Shown: piece after piece, positions 34,259 to 42,211 of the stretch
Position numbering within the stretch: the first letter of the stretch is position 1
Layout: the number at the start of each line of letters is the position of its first letter
Source: Allolucifera butyrica
GTDB lineage: Bacteria > Bacillota > Negativicutes > Sporomusales > UPPP01
Assembly: GCF_900476375.1 (NCBI RefSeq)
Contig: NZ_UPPP01000127.1
Location: 102,451-166,450, forward strand
Reading direction: 5' to 3'
Length of the DNA stretch: 64,000 nucleotides
Program-made: the position numbers and the translations under genes
Notes under the pieces: model-generated
Database searches by the model: none
What the model saw: only the letters and a program-made list of their open reading frames with translations
What the model was told of the DNA's origin: nothing

Positions 34259-34579
34259 ATGGCAAAAAAAAAATTGATTGCCTTATGCGCCTGTCCGATG
34301 GGATTGGCCCACACGTTTATGGCGGCAGAGGCAATCGGCAAAACAGCCCGGGAAATGGGCTACGATGTCAAGGTGGAAACCCAGGGCGCCGACGGCATTA
34401 AAAATGAATTAACGGCGGCCGATATCCGGGAGGCGGACATCATCATTCATGCCATTGCGGTAACGCCGCTGGGAATGGAGCGGTTCGAAGGCCGGGAAGT
34501 GTACGAGGTCGGCTTGCCGGAAATGATAAAAACACCCGAGGATGTAATCCGGGAGATTGAAGCAGACCTGGCCCAATAA
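34259..34579 (+). CDS. PTS fructose-family EIIB component
   Basis: 106 residues. The phospho-cysteine lies in CACPMGLAHTFMAAEAIGK; most fructose EIIBs read CPTGIAHTFMAAE, so Thr after Pro is Met here. VETQGADGIKNELTAADI and ADIIIHAIAV are family-typical. GAGGAG precedes the ATG. Carries phosphate to the sugar bound by EIIC. Confidence 0.92.
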   Translation: MAKKKLIALCACPMGLAHTFMAAEAIGKTAREMGYDVKVETQGADGIKNELTAADIREADIIIHAIAVTPLGMERFEGREVYEVGLPEMIKTPEDVIREIEADLAQ

Positions 34580-34585
34580 AAAAAG

Positions 34586-34615
34586 CTCCTTAATCTAAGG
34601 CAAAGATTAAAGGAG
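34586..34615 (+). other. intercistronic hairpin between EIIB and EIIC
   Basis: CTCCTTAATCT pairs with AGATTAAAGGAG (one bulge) directly after the EIIB stop. No T-run follows on the plus strand, so it may stabilise or process the mRNA rather than end it. Confidence 0.5.
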
Positions 34616-34691
34616 TAAAGAAAAATCAGTTCACTTCTAATCATAGCGCATTGAAATGAAAGATACAAGAAGAGGAATGGGGAGGTATACT

Positions 34692-35933
34692 ATGGCGATT
34701 CAGAAAAAAGTCATCGGGGCAGCTTCGGCAGGCGGCAGCACCAGTGTTGGCAATGCAAAGGAAAACATGCCGGCCAAAACCTCCGGCTGGACCGAATTCA
34801 GCAAACATATTATGACCGGGATTTCTTATATGATCCCGATGCTCATTATGGGCGGCTTGATTGGCGCCATTTCCCAGATTATTCCTTATGGAATTCTTAA
34901 TATCAATCCTTCCACCTCCATCGTGGATGCCATCAATTCGGGAAAATATACCGGCGGCAGCTTTCTAATGCTGCAAATGGCCAGCGTGATGGAAATTTTC
35001 GGCTTCACCCTGTTCGGGTTTGCCATTCCTGTTTTTGCCGCTTTCACGGCTAATTCGATCGGCGGCAAGACCGCGCTGGCGGCAGGGTTTATCGGCGGCT
35101 ATATCGCGACCAAACCGGTTGCGGTGTTAACGCTGGTAGACGGCAAGTGGGCGAATAAAGCGCCCGTGGCTTCGGGATTTTTAGGCGCGATCCTCATCGC
35201 CTTTATCATTGGCTATTTCGTGAAGTGGTTAAATCAAAAGATCAACTTGCCGCATAATTGGCTGGCTTTTAAAGTAACCTTTTTGATTCCGCTGATTTCA
35301 GCCCTGGCCTGCCTGGTTTTAATGGTCTTCATTATTACTCCTTTCGGCGGCTGGATCAATACGTTAATCCGGAGTTTGCTGCAGGCCGCGGGCAGTTCCG
35401 GGCAATATGCCTATGCGTTGGTATTGGCGGCGGCTACCGCCTTTGACTTGGGCGGACCGGTCAATAAAGCCGCCGGTTTTGTCGCCCTTGGATTTACGAC
35501 GGAACAAGTTCTTCCCATTACGGCGCGCTGCCTGGCCATCGTCATTCCTTCCTTTGGTTTAGGTTTAAGCACGTTAATCGATAAAAAGTTAGTGGGCCGG
35601 AGCGTCTATGACAAGCAATTCGATCAGGTGGGAAAAACGGCCATTTTCTTAGCATTTATGGGGATTTCCGAAGGAGCGATTCCGTTTGCCCTGGAAAAAC
35701 CGGCTTTTTGCATTCCTCTGTATGTAATGGGGGCAATTGTCGGCGCCATCTCCGCGATTGCAATGGGGGCCGTGCAGTGGTTCCCGGAATCGGCCATCTG
35801 GGCCTGGCCGTTAGTCAAAGGCATTATCCCTTATATCTTAGGGTTAATCATTGGCTCGGTCTTCATTGCCGTGATCAATGTCCTCTATCGCAATAAACTG
35901 ATCAAAGAGGGCCAACTCGTGGTAAATGAATAG
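34692..35933 (+). CDS. PTS fructose-family EIIC permease
   Basis: 413 residues. After a short Ala/Gly/Ser-rich N-terminus there are about 8-10 membrane segments: HIMTGISYMIPMLIMGGLIGAI, the AGFIGGYIATKP loop, AFDLGGPVNKAAGF and GISEGAIPFALEKP, the last two being the substrate/phosphotransfer loop signatures of fructose EIIC. ATG 34692 follows GGAGG; the in-frame upstream Met lacks a ribosome site. The substrate need not be fructose: a peptide- or cysteine-linked sugar would fit the neighbouring peptidases. Confidence 0.92.
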   Translation: MAIQKKVIGAASAGGSTSVGNAKENMPAKTSGWTEFSKHIMTGISYMIPMLIMGGLIGAISQIIPYGILNINPSTSIVDAINSGKYTGGSFLMLQMASVMEIFGFTLFGFAIPVFAAFTANSIGGKTALAAGFIGGYIATKPVAVLTLVDGKWANKAPVASGFLGAILIAFIIGYFVKWLNQKINLPHNWLAFKVTFLIPLISALACLVLMVFIITPFGGWINTLIRSLLQAAGSSGQYAYALVLAAATAFDLGGPVNKAAGFVALGFTTEQVLPITARCLAIVIPSFGLGLSTLIDKKLVGRSVYDKQFDQVGKTAIFLAFMGISEGAIPFALEKPAFCIPLYVMGAIVGAISAIAMGAVQWFPESAIWAWPLVKGIIPYILGLIIGSVFIAVINVLYRNKLIKEGQLVVNE

Positions 35934-35942
35934 ACAGAAAGT

Positions 35943-35968
35943 GGAGAACTGACTGAGGTCGGTTCTCC
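35943..35968 (+). other. hairpin between EIIC and peptidase genes
   Basis: GGAGAACTGAC/GTCGGTTCTCC with a 4-base TGAG loop lies 10 bases after the EIIC stop, followed by GCTCTTAT. It may act as a partial terminator lowering expression of the two downstream genes. Confidence 0.5.
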
Positions 35969-35988
35969 GCTCTTATATGGAGGAAATT

Positions 35989-37059
35989 ATGAAGTTGAGC
36001 AAGCGAATCGAAGCGGTACGGCAGCGGTTTCTGGATAAGGAGACCGATGCCGTTTTAGTGAACAGTCCTCATAATAAATTTTATCTGGGAGGGCTGTTCA
36101 GCAGTTCCGGCTATCTCCTGATAACCAAAGCGAATCAGTATATGCTGGTTGATGGCCGCTACTATGAGGAAGTACAGCAGAACAATAAGTTGTTTCAGGT
36201 GGAACTGCTGGGCGGTCCCAACACACTGGCAGAGCGGTTGAATTCGGTTGTGGCAGCGGAAGGATTAAAGCAGATCGGTTTTGAAGGCCGGGAACTTTCT
36301 TATGACGCATATCGTTCGCTGCAAGAGAGGATCCGCTGCCGTTTTTACTCCCTGGACCTGGCGAAAATCCGCAGCATCAAAGAGACGGCGGAAATCGAAA
36401 CCATTCAGACGGCCTGTACCATGGCCGATGCGGCGTTTCGGCACATTCTCGGCTATATCGAAGCCGGTATGAGTGAAAAAACGGTAGAGAATGAACTGGT
36501 GCGGTTTCTGAAGGAACAAGGCGGCCAAAAAGACGCTTTTGACAGTATTGTGGCTTCCGGTGTACGGGGCGCGCTGCCTCATGGGAAAGCCACCGACAAA
36601 ATCATCCAAAAAGGAGAACTCGTCACCCTGGATTTTGGGGTAATCTATCAGCACTACTGCTCAGATATCACCCGTACCCTGGCCGTAGGGAGGTGCCCGG
36701 AAGAACTGGTCCGGGTTTATGCGGCGGTAAAAGCGGCGGGCGAAGCCGCGATGGAACGGGCCAAACCCGGCCTGACTCTGGGGGAATTGGACTCATTCGC
36801 CCGCAATCTGATCCGGGAAAACGGCTACGGAGATTATTTCGGCCATAATTTGGGCCACGGCCTGGGAATTCAAGTCCATGAGTATCCGGCGGTTGCACCG
36901 GGGAATGCGCAGCGGCTGGAAGAAGGCATGGTAATTACCATCGAGCCGGGGATTTATCTTCCCCAAGTGGGCGGAGTAAGAATTGAAGAGGATGTTTTGA
37001 TTACCCGCGGCGGTTGCCGGCCGCTGACTCGCAGTTCCAGAGACCTCATTGTAATATAG
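35989..37059 (+). CDS. M24-family Xaa-Pro aminopeptidase-like protein
   Basis: 356 residues: an N-terminal creatinase-like domain (about 1-125) and a C-terminal pita-bread metallopeptidase. Metal ligands: LDFGVIYQHYCSDITRT (two Asp), FGHNLGHGLG (His), VITIEPGIYLP (Glu) and VRIEEDVLIT (Glu). Such enzymes remove an N-terminal residue before proline. ATG 35989 is chosen because GGAGG lies inside the earlier in-frame start. The C-S lyase gene follows after 11 bases. Confidence 0.92.
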   Translation: MKLSKRIEAVRQRFLDKETDAVLVNSPHNKFYLGGLFSSSGYLLITKANQYMLVDGRYYEEVQQNNKLFQVELLGGPNTLAERLNSVVAAEGLKQIGFEGRELSYDAYRSLQERIRCRFYSLDLAKIRSIKETAEIETIQTACTMADAAFRHILGYIEAGMSEKTVENELVRFLKEQGGQKDAFDSIVASGVRGALPHGKATDKIIQKGELVTLDFGVIYQHYCSDITRTLAVGRCPEELVRVYAAVKAAGEAAMERAKPGLTLGELDSFARNLIRENGYGDYFGHNLGHGLGIQVHEYPAVAPGNAQRLEEGMVITIEPGIYLPQVGGVRIEEDVLITRGGCRPLTRSSRDLIVI

Positions 37060-37070
37060 GGGGAGAGCGA

Positions 37071-38258
37071 ATGTACAATTTTGATGAATGTCCCGACCGG
37101 GTCAGGGAAAGAGCCCGTAAATGGGACCGGAAAATAATCGAAAAAAATTTTGGCAAGGTGCCGGAAGGCTTCATCCCCATGTGGATTGCCGATATGGATT
37201 TTAAAATGCCGCCGGAGCTGGAGCAGGCGCTGCGGGCGGCGATTGGACGGGGCGCTTTGGGGTATACCTATTGCTACGACGAGTTTTATGAGGCGGTGAT
37301 GCGCTGGCAAGGCGACAGGCACGGGGCGACGGTGGAAAAGGAGTGGATCACGCTGTCCTACGGCACGGTGTCTACACTCCACTATGTGATCCAGGCTTTT
37401 TGCGGCCCGGAAGACTGCGTGCTGATGAATACGCCCGTTTACGAGCCTTTTGACAGCGCGGCCAGACGGCAGGGGGTAAAGCGGATCTATAACAGCTTGC
37501 AACTGCGGGAAGGCCGGTATACCATCAACTTTACCGCTTTAAAAGCCCAGTTAGAGCAATACAAGCCCCAATTATATTTGTTTTGTTCGCCCCACAATCC
37601 CTCGGGGCGAATCTGGAGTTTCGAGGAAATGAAAACGGTCGCCCGGCTCTGCCGGGAGCATGACACGATTTTAGTTGCCGATGAAGTCCATGGGGAACAC
37701 ATCCACCAGGGGAAATTTCATTCGGCCCTAATGTTAAAAGAAGCGCATAGCAATCTGATCCTGTTAACCTCGCCGAATAAAGGATTTAATTTAGGCGGCT
37801 TAAAGACGTCTTACTCCATTATTCCGGATGAGAAGCTAAGAACCCGCCTGCGGCAAAAACTGGAGCAGAATTCCGTTACGTCCCCCAATGTTTTCGGCAT
37901 TATCGGCCTCATTGCCGCATATGACCGGTGCCGTCCCTGGCTTGACGAAGCGGCCGCCTATATCCGGGAAAATTATGAACTGTTTGCTTCCTATATCGCA
38001 GCGAAGATTCCCCAACTGCAAGTGATGGAAATGGAAGCCTCCTATCTGGCCTGGGTCGATATCAGGAGAACCGGACTTAGTTCAGGCGAGGTTACCAGGG
38101 TTTTGGCGTCCAGGGCCGGCGCGCTGGTTGAAAATGGGGCTCACTTTGTCAGGGATGGGGAAGGCTATATCCGCGTGAATTTGGGAACCCAGCGGGACAA
38201 TGTGCTGGCAGTCTTGAAAAAGATGGAAGAGGTTTTAAACCAGCCCCCAGGAAGGTGA
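37071..38258 (+). CDS. MalY/PatB-type PLP-dependent C-S lyase (cystathionine beta-lyase)
   Basis: 395 residues of fold-type I aminotransferase. FDECPDRVRERARKWD and IPMWIADMDFKMPPELEQAL are the MalY/PatB start; PHNPSGRIWSFEEM, ADEVHGEH and the PLP lysine in TSPNKGFNLGGLKTSY follow. These enzymes split cysteine S-conjugates or cystathionine into thiol, pyruvate and ammonia. GGGGGAGAG precedes the ATG. Located at the end of the dipeptidase-PTS-peptidase run, which suggests that a thioether- or cysteine-conjugate is the final substrate. Confidence 0.9.
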   Translation: MYNFDECPDRVRERARKWDRKIIEKNFGKVPEGFIPMWIADMDFKMPPELEQALRAAIGRGALGYTYCYDEFYEAVMRWQGDRHGATVEKEWITLSYGTVSTLHYVIQAFCGPEDCVLMNTPVYEPFDSAARRQGVKRIYNSLQLREGRYTINFTALKAQLEQYKPQLYLFCSPHNPSGRIWSFEEMKTVARLCREHDTILVADEVHGEHIHQGKFHSALMLKEAHSNLILLTSPNKGFNLGGLKTSYSIIPDEKLRTRLRQKLEQNSVTSPNVFGIIGLIAAYDRCRPWLDEAAAYIRENYELFASYIAAKIPQLQVMEMEASYLAWVDIRRTGLSSGEVTRVLASRAGALVENGAHFVRDGEGYIRVNLGTQRDNVLAVLKKMEEVLNQPPGR

Positions 38259-38357
38259 AATATTGTGTCTTAGCGAAATAATACACATAAGCATATTTGC
38301 CGCATGGGAGGAGCCCAGATTAGCGAATTGCATCCAGCCTTGGCGGAGGTGAGACGA

Positions 38358-39431
38358 TTGCGAATCCGGCCATTAAAAAAGTTACTGGTTCTTGGTCTGG
38401 TTTCTTTTATGCTGACGGTACCGGCCCTGGCCGGCAGCGTTAAAGCGGAGGCGGCCAGTTGGGGAGAAACGCTGCTCTATGGCGCTATAGCGTATGTGTA
38501 TATTAACGGACAATTAAACAACCTGAATGACCATGATCAAGCCGGTGTGCTGAAGCAAACCGAGCATCAGACCGGTGTGTATGAAGATAAGCAGATGAAT
38601 GAATATGTGGGAAATGTGGCGCACCGTTTAATGACCAACGGATTGATCAAAAATCATTATGCTGTATACATAACTCCCGACAAGGATTTTAACGCCTTCT
38701 GTACTCTGGGTCGGGTTATTGCAGTGAATAAGGGCGCAGTCGAGTCATTAAACGAGGATGAATTAGCGGCGGTTCTTGGCCACGAAATGGGGCACGGCGA
38801 ACACCGGGACCCTGTGGAGGGTACGAAACAGATTCTGGGACTTAACATGGTGGTCGATCTGTACTTGCAGAATAATCCCAATCTGACCAGTGAAGCGCTG
38901 GGAGTGGCGGCCAACAATTATGTCGCCAACGAAGTCATTACTATGAAAGAAGAATGGAATGCGGATAATGCGGGGTTTGACAATGCCGTTGCCGCCGGCT
39001 ACAACCCCGGCGGCGGAGCGGCGGCTATGGTCAAGCTTCGTTCCCTGGTCGGCGAATTGTGGCATGAAGGGCTAAGCCGGGTGCTTAGTCCGAACAATCA
39101 TCCGCGGACATCCGACCGGATTCACAATTTTGCCAAGCGGCTTACCGATTACAGCAACGGGCATGTTACGGTTAAAAATGATACGACCGTTCAAATTGAC
39201 GGCCGGGATGTGGTAACGCCGGACAAGGCTTATGGCCGGCTGGCCGCAGAGAGAGCCTATCTTGTCGCAGGCAACCTGGCCAGGGTGTACCATGAGAACG
39301 CTCTGGGCGCCGCCTATGTCGGAGACGACGGCGCGGTTTACATCGGCAAACAGCTGATTATGACTCCCGCCGGAAATGATCCTGACAGCCAGGACCTAGC
39401 CGGGCGGATCAATGCGATTACCGGCCAATAG
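38358..39431 (+). CDS. exported M48-family zinc metalloprotease
   Basis: 357 residues starting with TTG at 38358: GGAGG lies 8 bases upstream and the reading then gives an ideal signal peptide (RIRPLKKLLVLGLVSFMLTVPALAGSVKAEA). The ATG at 38304 has no ribosome site and would add a useless leader. The zinc motif is LGHEMGHGEHRDP, with a third ligand region in MKEEWNADNAGFDNAVAAGYNPGG and a family-typical NNHPRTSDRIHNF. Resembles BepA/YcaL-type soluble M48 peptidases involved in envelope quality control. Monocistronic. Confidence 0.88.
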   Translation: MRIRPLKKLLVLGLVSFMLTVPALAGSVKAEAASWGETLLYGAIAYVYINGQLNNLNDHDQAGVLKQTEHQTGVYEDKQMNEYVGNVAHRLMTNGLIKNHYAVYITPDKDFNAFCTLGRVIAVNKGAVESLNEDELAAVLGHEMGHGEHRDPVEGTKQILGLNMVVDLYLQNNPNLTSEALGVAANNYVANEVITMKEEWNADNAGFDNAVAAGYNPGGGAAAMVKLRSLVGELWHEGLSRVLSPNNHPRTSDRIHNFAKRLTDYSNGHVTVKNDTTVQIDGRDVVTPDKAYGRLAAERAYLVAGNLARVYHENALGAAYVGDDGAVYIGKQLIMTPAGNDPDSQDLAGRINAITGQ

Positions 39432-39454
39432 TGTTCCTTTCCGGGATAAAACGC

Positions 39455-39480
39455 TAGTCCCGGCCGCAAGACCGGGACTA
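39455..39480 (+). terminator. GC-rich hairpin after the M48 gene
   Basis: Perfect 9-bp stem TAGTCCCGG/CCGGGACTA 24 bases after the stop; only TAACTATATA follows, so termination would be weak. Confidence 0.5.
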
Positions 39481-39734
39481 TAACTATATAAGAAGGAATC
39501 CCAAGTGTAATCTTTTTGCTCAATGAAAGTACACAATCGTGACATGATTGATACACCTTTTCATAAAGGGAAATTGCCGGATCCTTTTTAGGTGGCGATT
39601 TTTCCGGCTTACAAAATTGGCACAAAAATTGCGAATATTAAAATTAAACCCTTGTTGCGGTCTGGAAATGGGTACCTTGTAAGACGTCAAATTACGCGAA
39701 GGGAGGTGAAAAATGGTCAGGATGACCAGACCCG

Positions 39735-39846
39735 GTCATTGACTATTTAGAACCGAATATTACTTCCGATTTATTATCATCCCACGGGGAGGTAATAAAC
39801 GTCAGGGTACGGTGAGCAATTACCGTGCCTGCCATTGCGCAAAGGA
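39735..39846 (+). promoter_or_regulatory. candidate Moco/Tuco riboswitch upstream of AOR
   Basis: The leader between the M48 and AOR genes holds a compact structured RNA: CCCACGGGGAGG, then AACGTCAGGGTACGGT pairing with ACCGTGCCTG in a stem of about 10 bp, then GCCATTGCGCAAAGGAAGAGG. From memory these blocks resemble the conserved core of the molybdenum/tungsten cofactor (Moco) RNA motif. A terminator follows, and the gene behind is a tungstopterin enzyme, as expected for this class. A covariance-model search was not possible, so the identity rests on recognition and context. Confidence 0.65.
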
Positions 39847-39886
39847 AGAGGTACTAAAAAAGTAATTTTTTAGCGCCTCTTTTTTG
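39847..39886 (+). terminator. attenuator terminator behind the riboswitch candidate
   Basis: AGAGG-ta-CTAAAAAA pairs with TTTTTTAG-cg-CCTCT, followed by TTTTTG, 30 bases before the AOR ribosome site. Its 5' arm directly continues the conserved riboswitch 3' block, so ligand folding could decide whether it forms. Confidence 0.8.
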
Positions 39887-39917
39887 TTGTCAATCATTAA
39901 TATTTAGGAGGGTTGTT

Positions 39918-41657
39918 ATGAGTAAGTTTATCCGGGTAAACATGAAGACCAAGACGGTTACGACCGGCGAAGTTCCTGAGAAGTATTCGGGGTTAGCAGG
40001 CCGCGCGCTTACTTCCAGCTTTGTCGCGGATGAGGTGAAGCCTACTTGTCATCCTTTGGGCAAAAACAATAAGTTAATCTTTGCTCCCGGTTTTCTCACC
40101 GGTACCAGCGCCGCGAACTCAGGCCGTATTTCTGTGGGCGGCAAGAGTCCGCTGACCGGTACGATCAAGGAAAGCAACTCGGGAGGAACGTTTTCCCAGA
40201 AGATGGCCAGAATGGGCATCAAGGCTCTCGTCATCGAAGAAATGGCAACGGAAGACACGTTTTATGTGCTGAAAATCGACATGAACGGCGTTAGCATTGA
40301 TGAGGCGCCGGCTGAAATTATCGACGGCTGCGGCAATTATAAGGCAATTGAAGTCTTAAGCACAAAATACGGTGCCAAAGTGGGGATTGCCCTCGCCGGG
40401 CCGGCAGGCGAACACCGTCTGCCGGCCGCCAACATTTCCTTTAAGGACCCCGAAGGCAACATTCGCAGCGCCGGCCGCGGCGGACTGGGCGCAGTCATGG
40501 CTTCTAAAAAAGTCAAAGCCCTCGTTATCGACGATACCGGGGCGCCCGGTGTCACCATTGCTCATCCTGAGAAATTCCGGGAAGCGGCCAAGGTTTTCGC
40601 CAAGGCGCTCCTGAATCATCCGGTTACCGGTCAGGCATTGCCGGCATATGGAACCGACGTACTGGTCAATATTTTGAACGAAGCCGGCGCCCTGCCAACC
40701 AGAAATTTTACTGCCGGCCGGGCGGATTGGGCTAACGACGTCGGCGGTGAAACGATGAATGCCACGATTACCGCGCGCGGCGGCGAGGGAAAAGTTTCCC
40801 ACGGGTGTCATGCCGGCTGTGTCATCCGCTGCTCCCAGTGGTTTCCCGATAAGAAAGGCAAATATGTTACGAGCGGCTTTGAATATGAGACCGTCTGGGG
40901 TCTTGGCGCCGATGCCTGTATCAAAGACCTGGATAAAATTGCTCTGATTGACCGGGAAATGGATGATATCGGAATAGACAGCATCGAAACATCCGTTGCC
41001 ATAGCAACTGCCATGGAAGGCGGGCTGCTTCCCTGGGGGGATGGCCAAGCGGCATTAGATGCGGTCAAGCAAATTGCCGTTCCTACGCCACTGGGCCGGA
41101 TCCTTGGCAGCGGCACTGCCGTCGTCGGCAAGGTTTGCGGTTTGTTCCGGACGCCTGTTGTCAAAGACCAGGCAATTCCCGCCTATGATCCGCGTCCGGT
41201 GAAAGGAATCGGCCTGACTTACGCCACAACCCCGATGGGAGCCGATCACACTTCCGGTTATTGTATCGCTACCAATATCCTGAAGGTTGGGGGTTATGTG
41301 GATCCGCATAAAAAAGAAGGACAGGTGGAACTTTCCAGGAACCTGCAAATTGCCACTGCCGCAGTCGACAGCACCGGCTGCTGCCTTTTCATCGCCTTTG
41401 CGATCCTGGACATTCCGGAAGGCTTCCAGGCGCTTATTGACATGATCAATGCGCAATACGATTTAGCATTGGCCGCGGATGATGTTACCAATCTCGGTAA
41501 ATCAGTTCTTAAAATTGAGCGGGCCTTCAATACGGCGGCCGGTTTCAACAACGCTCACGACCGCCTGCCCGAATTCTTTGAATATGAACCGTTGCCGCCG
41601 CATAATTTAGTTTGGGATTTCACCCCCGAGGAAATCGACGAAGTGTTTAATTTTTAG
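39918..41657 (+). CDS. aor: tungsten-containing aldehyde:ferredoxin oxidoreductase
   Basis: 579 residues. N-terminal AOR domain (SGLAGRALTSSFVADEV, KSPLTGTIKESNSGGTFSQKMARMG, AGRGGLGAVMASKKVKALVI). The [4Fe-4S] ligands are HGCHAGCVIRC plus the late DSTGCC; the two pterin motifs DxxGx(C/D) appear as MDDIGIDSIE and DSTGCC, and YATTPMGADHTSGY is also family-typical. It oxidises aldehydes to acids, or reduces acids, with ferredoxin, using a tungsten bis-pyranopterin. Slightly shorter than the roughly 600-residue norm. Surrounded by cofactor-assembly and tungstate-uptake genes and preceded by a riboswitch candidate, so it is likely the main client of the locus. Confidence 0.93.
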   Translation: MSKFIRVNMKTKTVTTGEVPEKYSGLAGRALTSSFVADEVKPTCHPLGKNNKLIFAPGFLTGTSAANSGRISVGGKSPLTGTIKESNSGGTFSQKMARMGIKALVIEEMATEDTFYVLKIDMNGVSIDEAPAEIIDGCGNYKAIEVLSTKYGAKVGIALAGPAGEHRLPAANISFKDPEGNIRSAGRGGLGAVMASKKVKALVIDDTGAPGVTIAHPEKFREAAKVFAKALLNHPVTGQALPAYGTDVLVNILNEAGALPTRNFTAGRADWANDVGGETMNATITARGGEGKVSHGCHAGCVIRCSQWFPDKKGKYVTSGFEYETVWGLGADACIKDLDKIALIDREMDDIGIDSIETSVAIATAMEGGLLPWGDGQAALDAVKQIAVPTPLGRILGSGTAVVGKVCGLFRTPVVKDQAIPAYDPRPVKGIGLTYATTPMGADHTSGYCIATNILKVGGYVDPHKKEGQVELSRNLQIATAAVDSTGCCLFIAFAILDIPEGFQALIDMINAQYDLALAADDVTNLGKSVLKIERAFNTAAGFNNAHDRLPEFFEYEPLPPHNLVWDFTPEEIDEVFNF

Positions 41658-41690
41658 CCGGAAAGGATTCCCTGGAAGAACGCGCGCCAA

Positions 41691-41722
41691 ATAAACCGGG
41701 CGAAAGCCCGGTTTATTCTTCC
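41691..41722 (+). terminator. terminator of the AOR gene
   Basis: Perfect 12-bp stem AATAAACCGGGC/GCCCGGTTTATT with a GAAA tetraloop, then CTTCCC; strong hairpin, modest U-run. Confidence 0.75.
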
Positions 41723-41749
41723 CAGTAAAGGCTATTTCTTACAGCTCAA

Positions 41750-41796
41750 GGATTCAGGGGGATTACGAGCCGTGTTTTCCCGCGCCCTGAGTCCTG
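41750..41796. promoter_or_regulatory. stem-loop in the leader of the MoaD-like gene
   Basis: AGGATTCAGGG pairs with CCCTGAGTCCT (one G-U) across a 25-base loop, about 80 bases upstream of the MoaD-like start. Purpose unknown; it could be part of a regulated leader in this tungsten locus. Confidence 0.4.
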
Positions 41797-41874
41797 TACT
41801 ATGGGTTGAAATATCGCACAGCGGTTTTTCGGGCCGTAGCGGGTATTTAAACTAAATGCGGGGAGGGATGCAAG

Positions 41875-42177
41875 ATGCCCGAAGAAAACGGTAAATTTAT
41901 TGAGGTGCGAGGGTTTCTTCAGTTAAATGAAATCTTTAGAGAACGAAACTGGCCCATTCCGCTGCGGCTAGAGCTGGAAAAGCCGACTTCTGGCCGCGAA
42001 TTGGCAAAAAGATTGGAGATTCCAGAGACGGAAATTGAAATCGTTTTTGTAAATGGTGTGGCCCAGTCCGTCGATTATTTGATTCAACCGGGGGACCGGG
42101 TTGCGTTTGTGCCGCCGGGGTGTCCCGGTCCGTACCGGATTGTCCTGGGATTTTACGCTAAAAACCGTAAGGAGTAA
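41875..42177 (+). CDS. MoaD/ThiS-like protein lacking the C-terminal Gly-Gly
   Basis: 100 residues with a beta-grasp core (VRGFLQLNEIFRERNWPIPLRLELE, IEIVFVNGVAQSVDYLIQPGDRVAFVP). Where MoaD and ThiS end in GG for adenylation and sulfur loading, this one reads VPPGCPGPYRIVLGFYAKNRKE to the stop. So the standard thiocarboxylate chemistry cannot occur on its C-terminus without trimming. I recall similar proteins beside AOR genes; their role is not settled. GGGAGGG precedes the ATG. A true MoaD is encoded at 48342. Confidence 0.8.
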   Translation: MPEENGKFIEVRGFLQLNEIFRERNWPIPLRLELEKPTSGRELAKRLEIPETEIEIVFVNGVAQSVDYLIQPGDRVAFVPPGCPGPYRIVLGFYAKNRKE

Positions 42178-42211
42178 ATCGCGGAAAACAAGGAAAACTC
42201 GCTCATTGCTA

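Noticed and set aside
38304..38357. ATG start of the M48 protease
   Set aside because: No ribosome site, and the TTG at 38358 with GGAGG yields a proper signal peptide.
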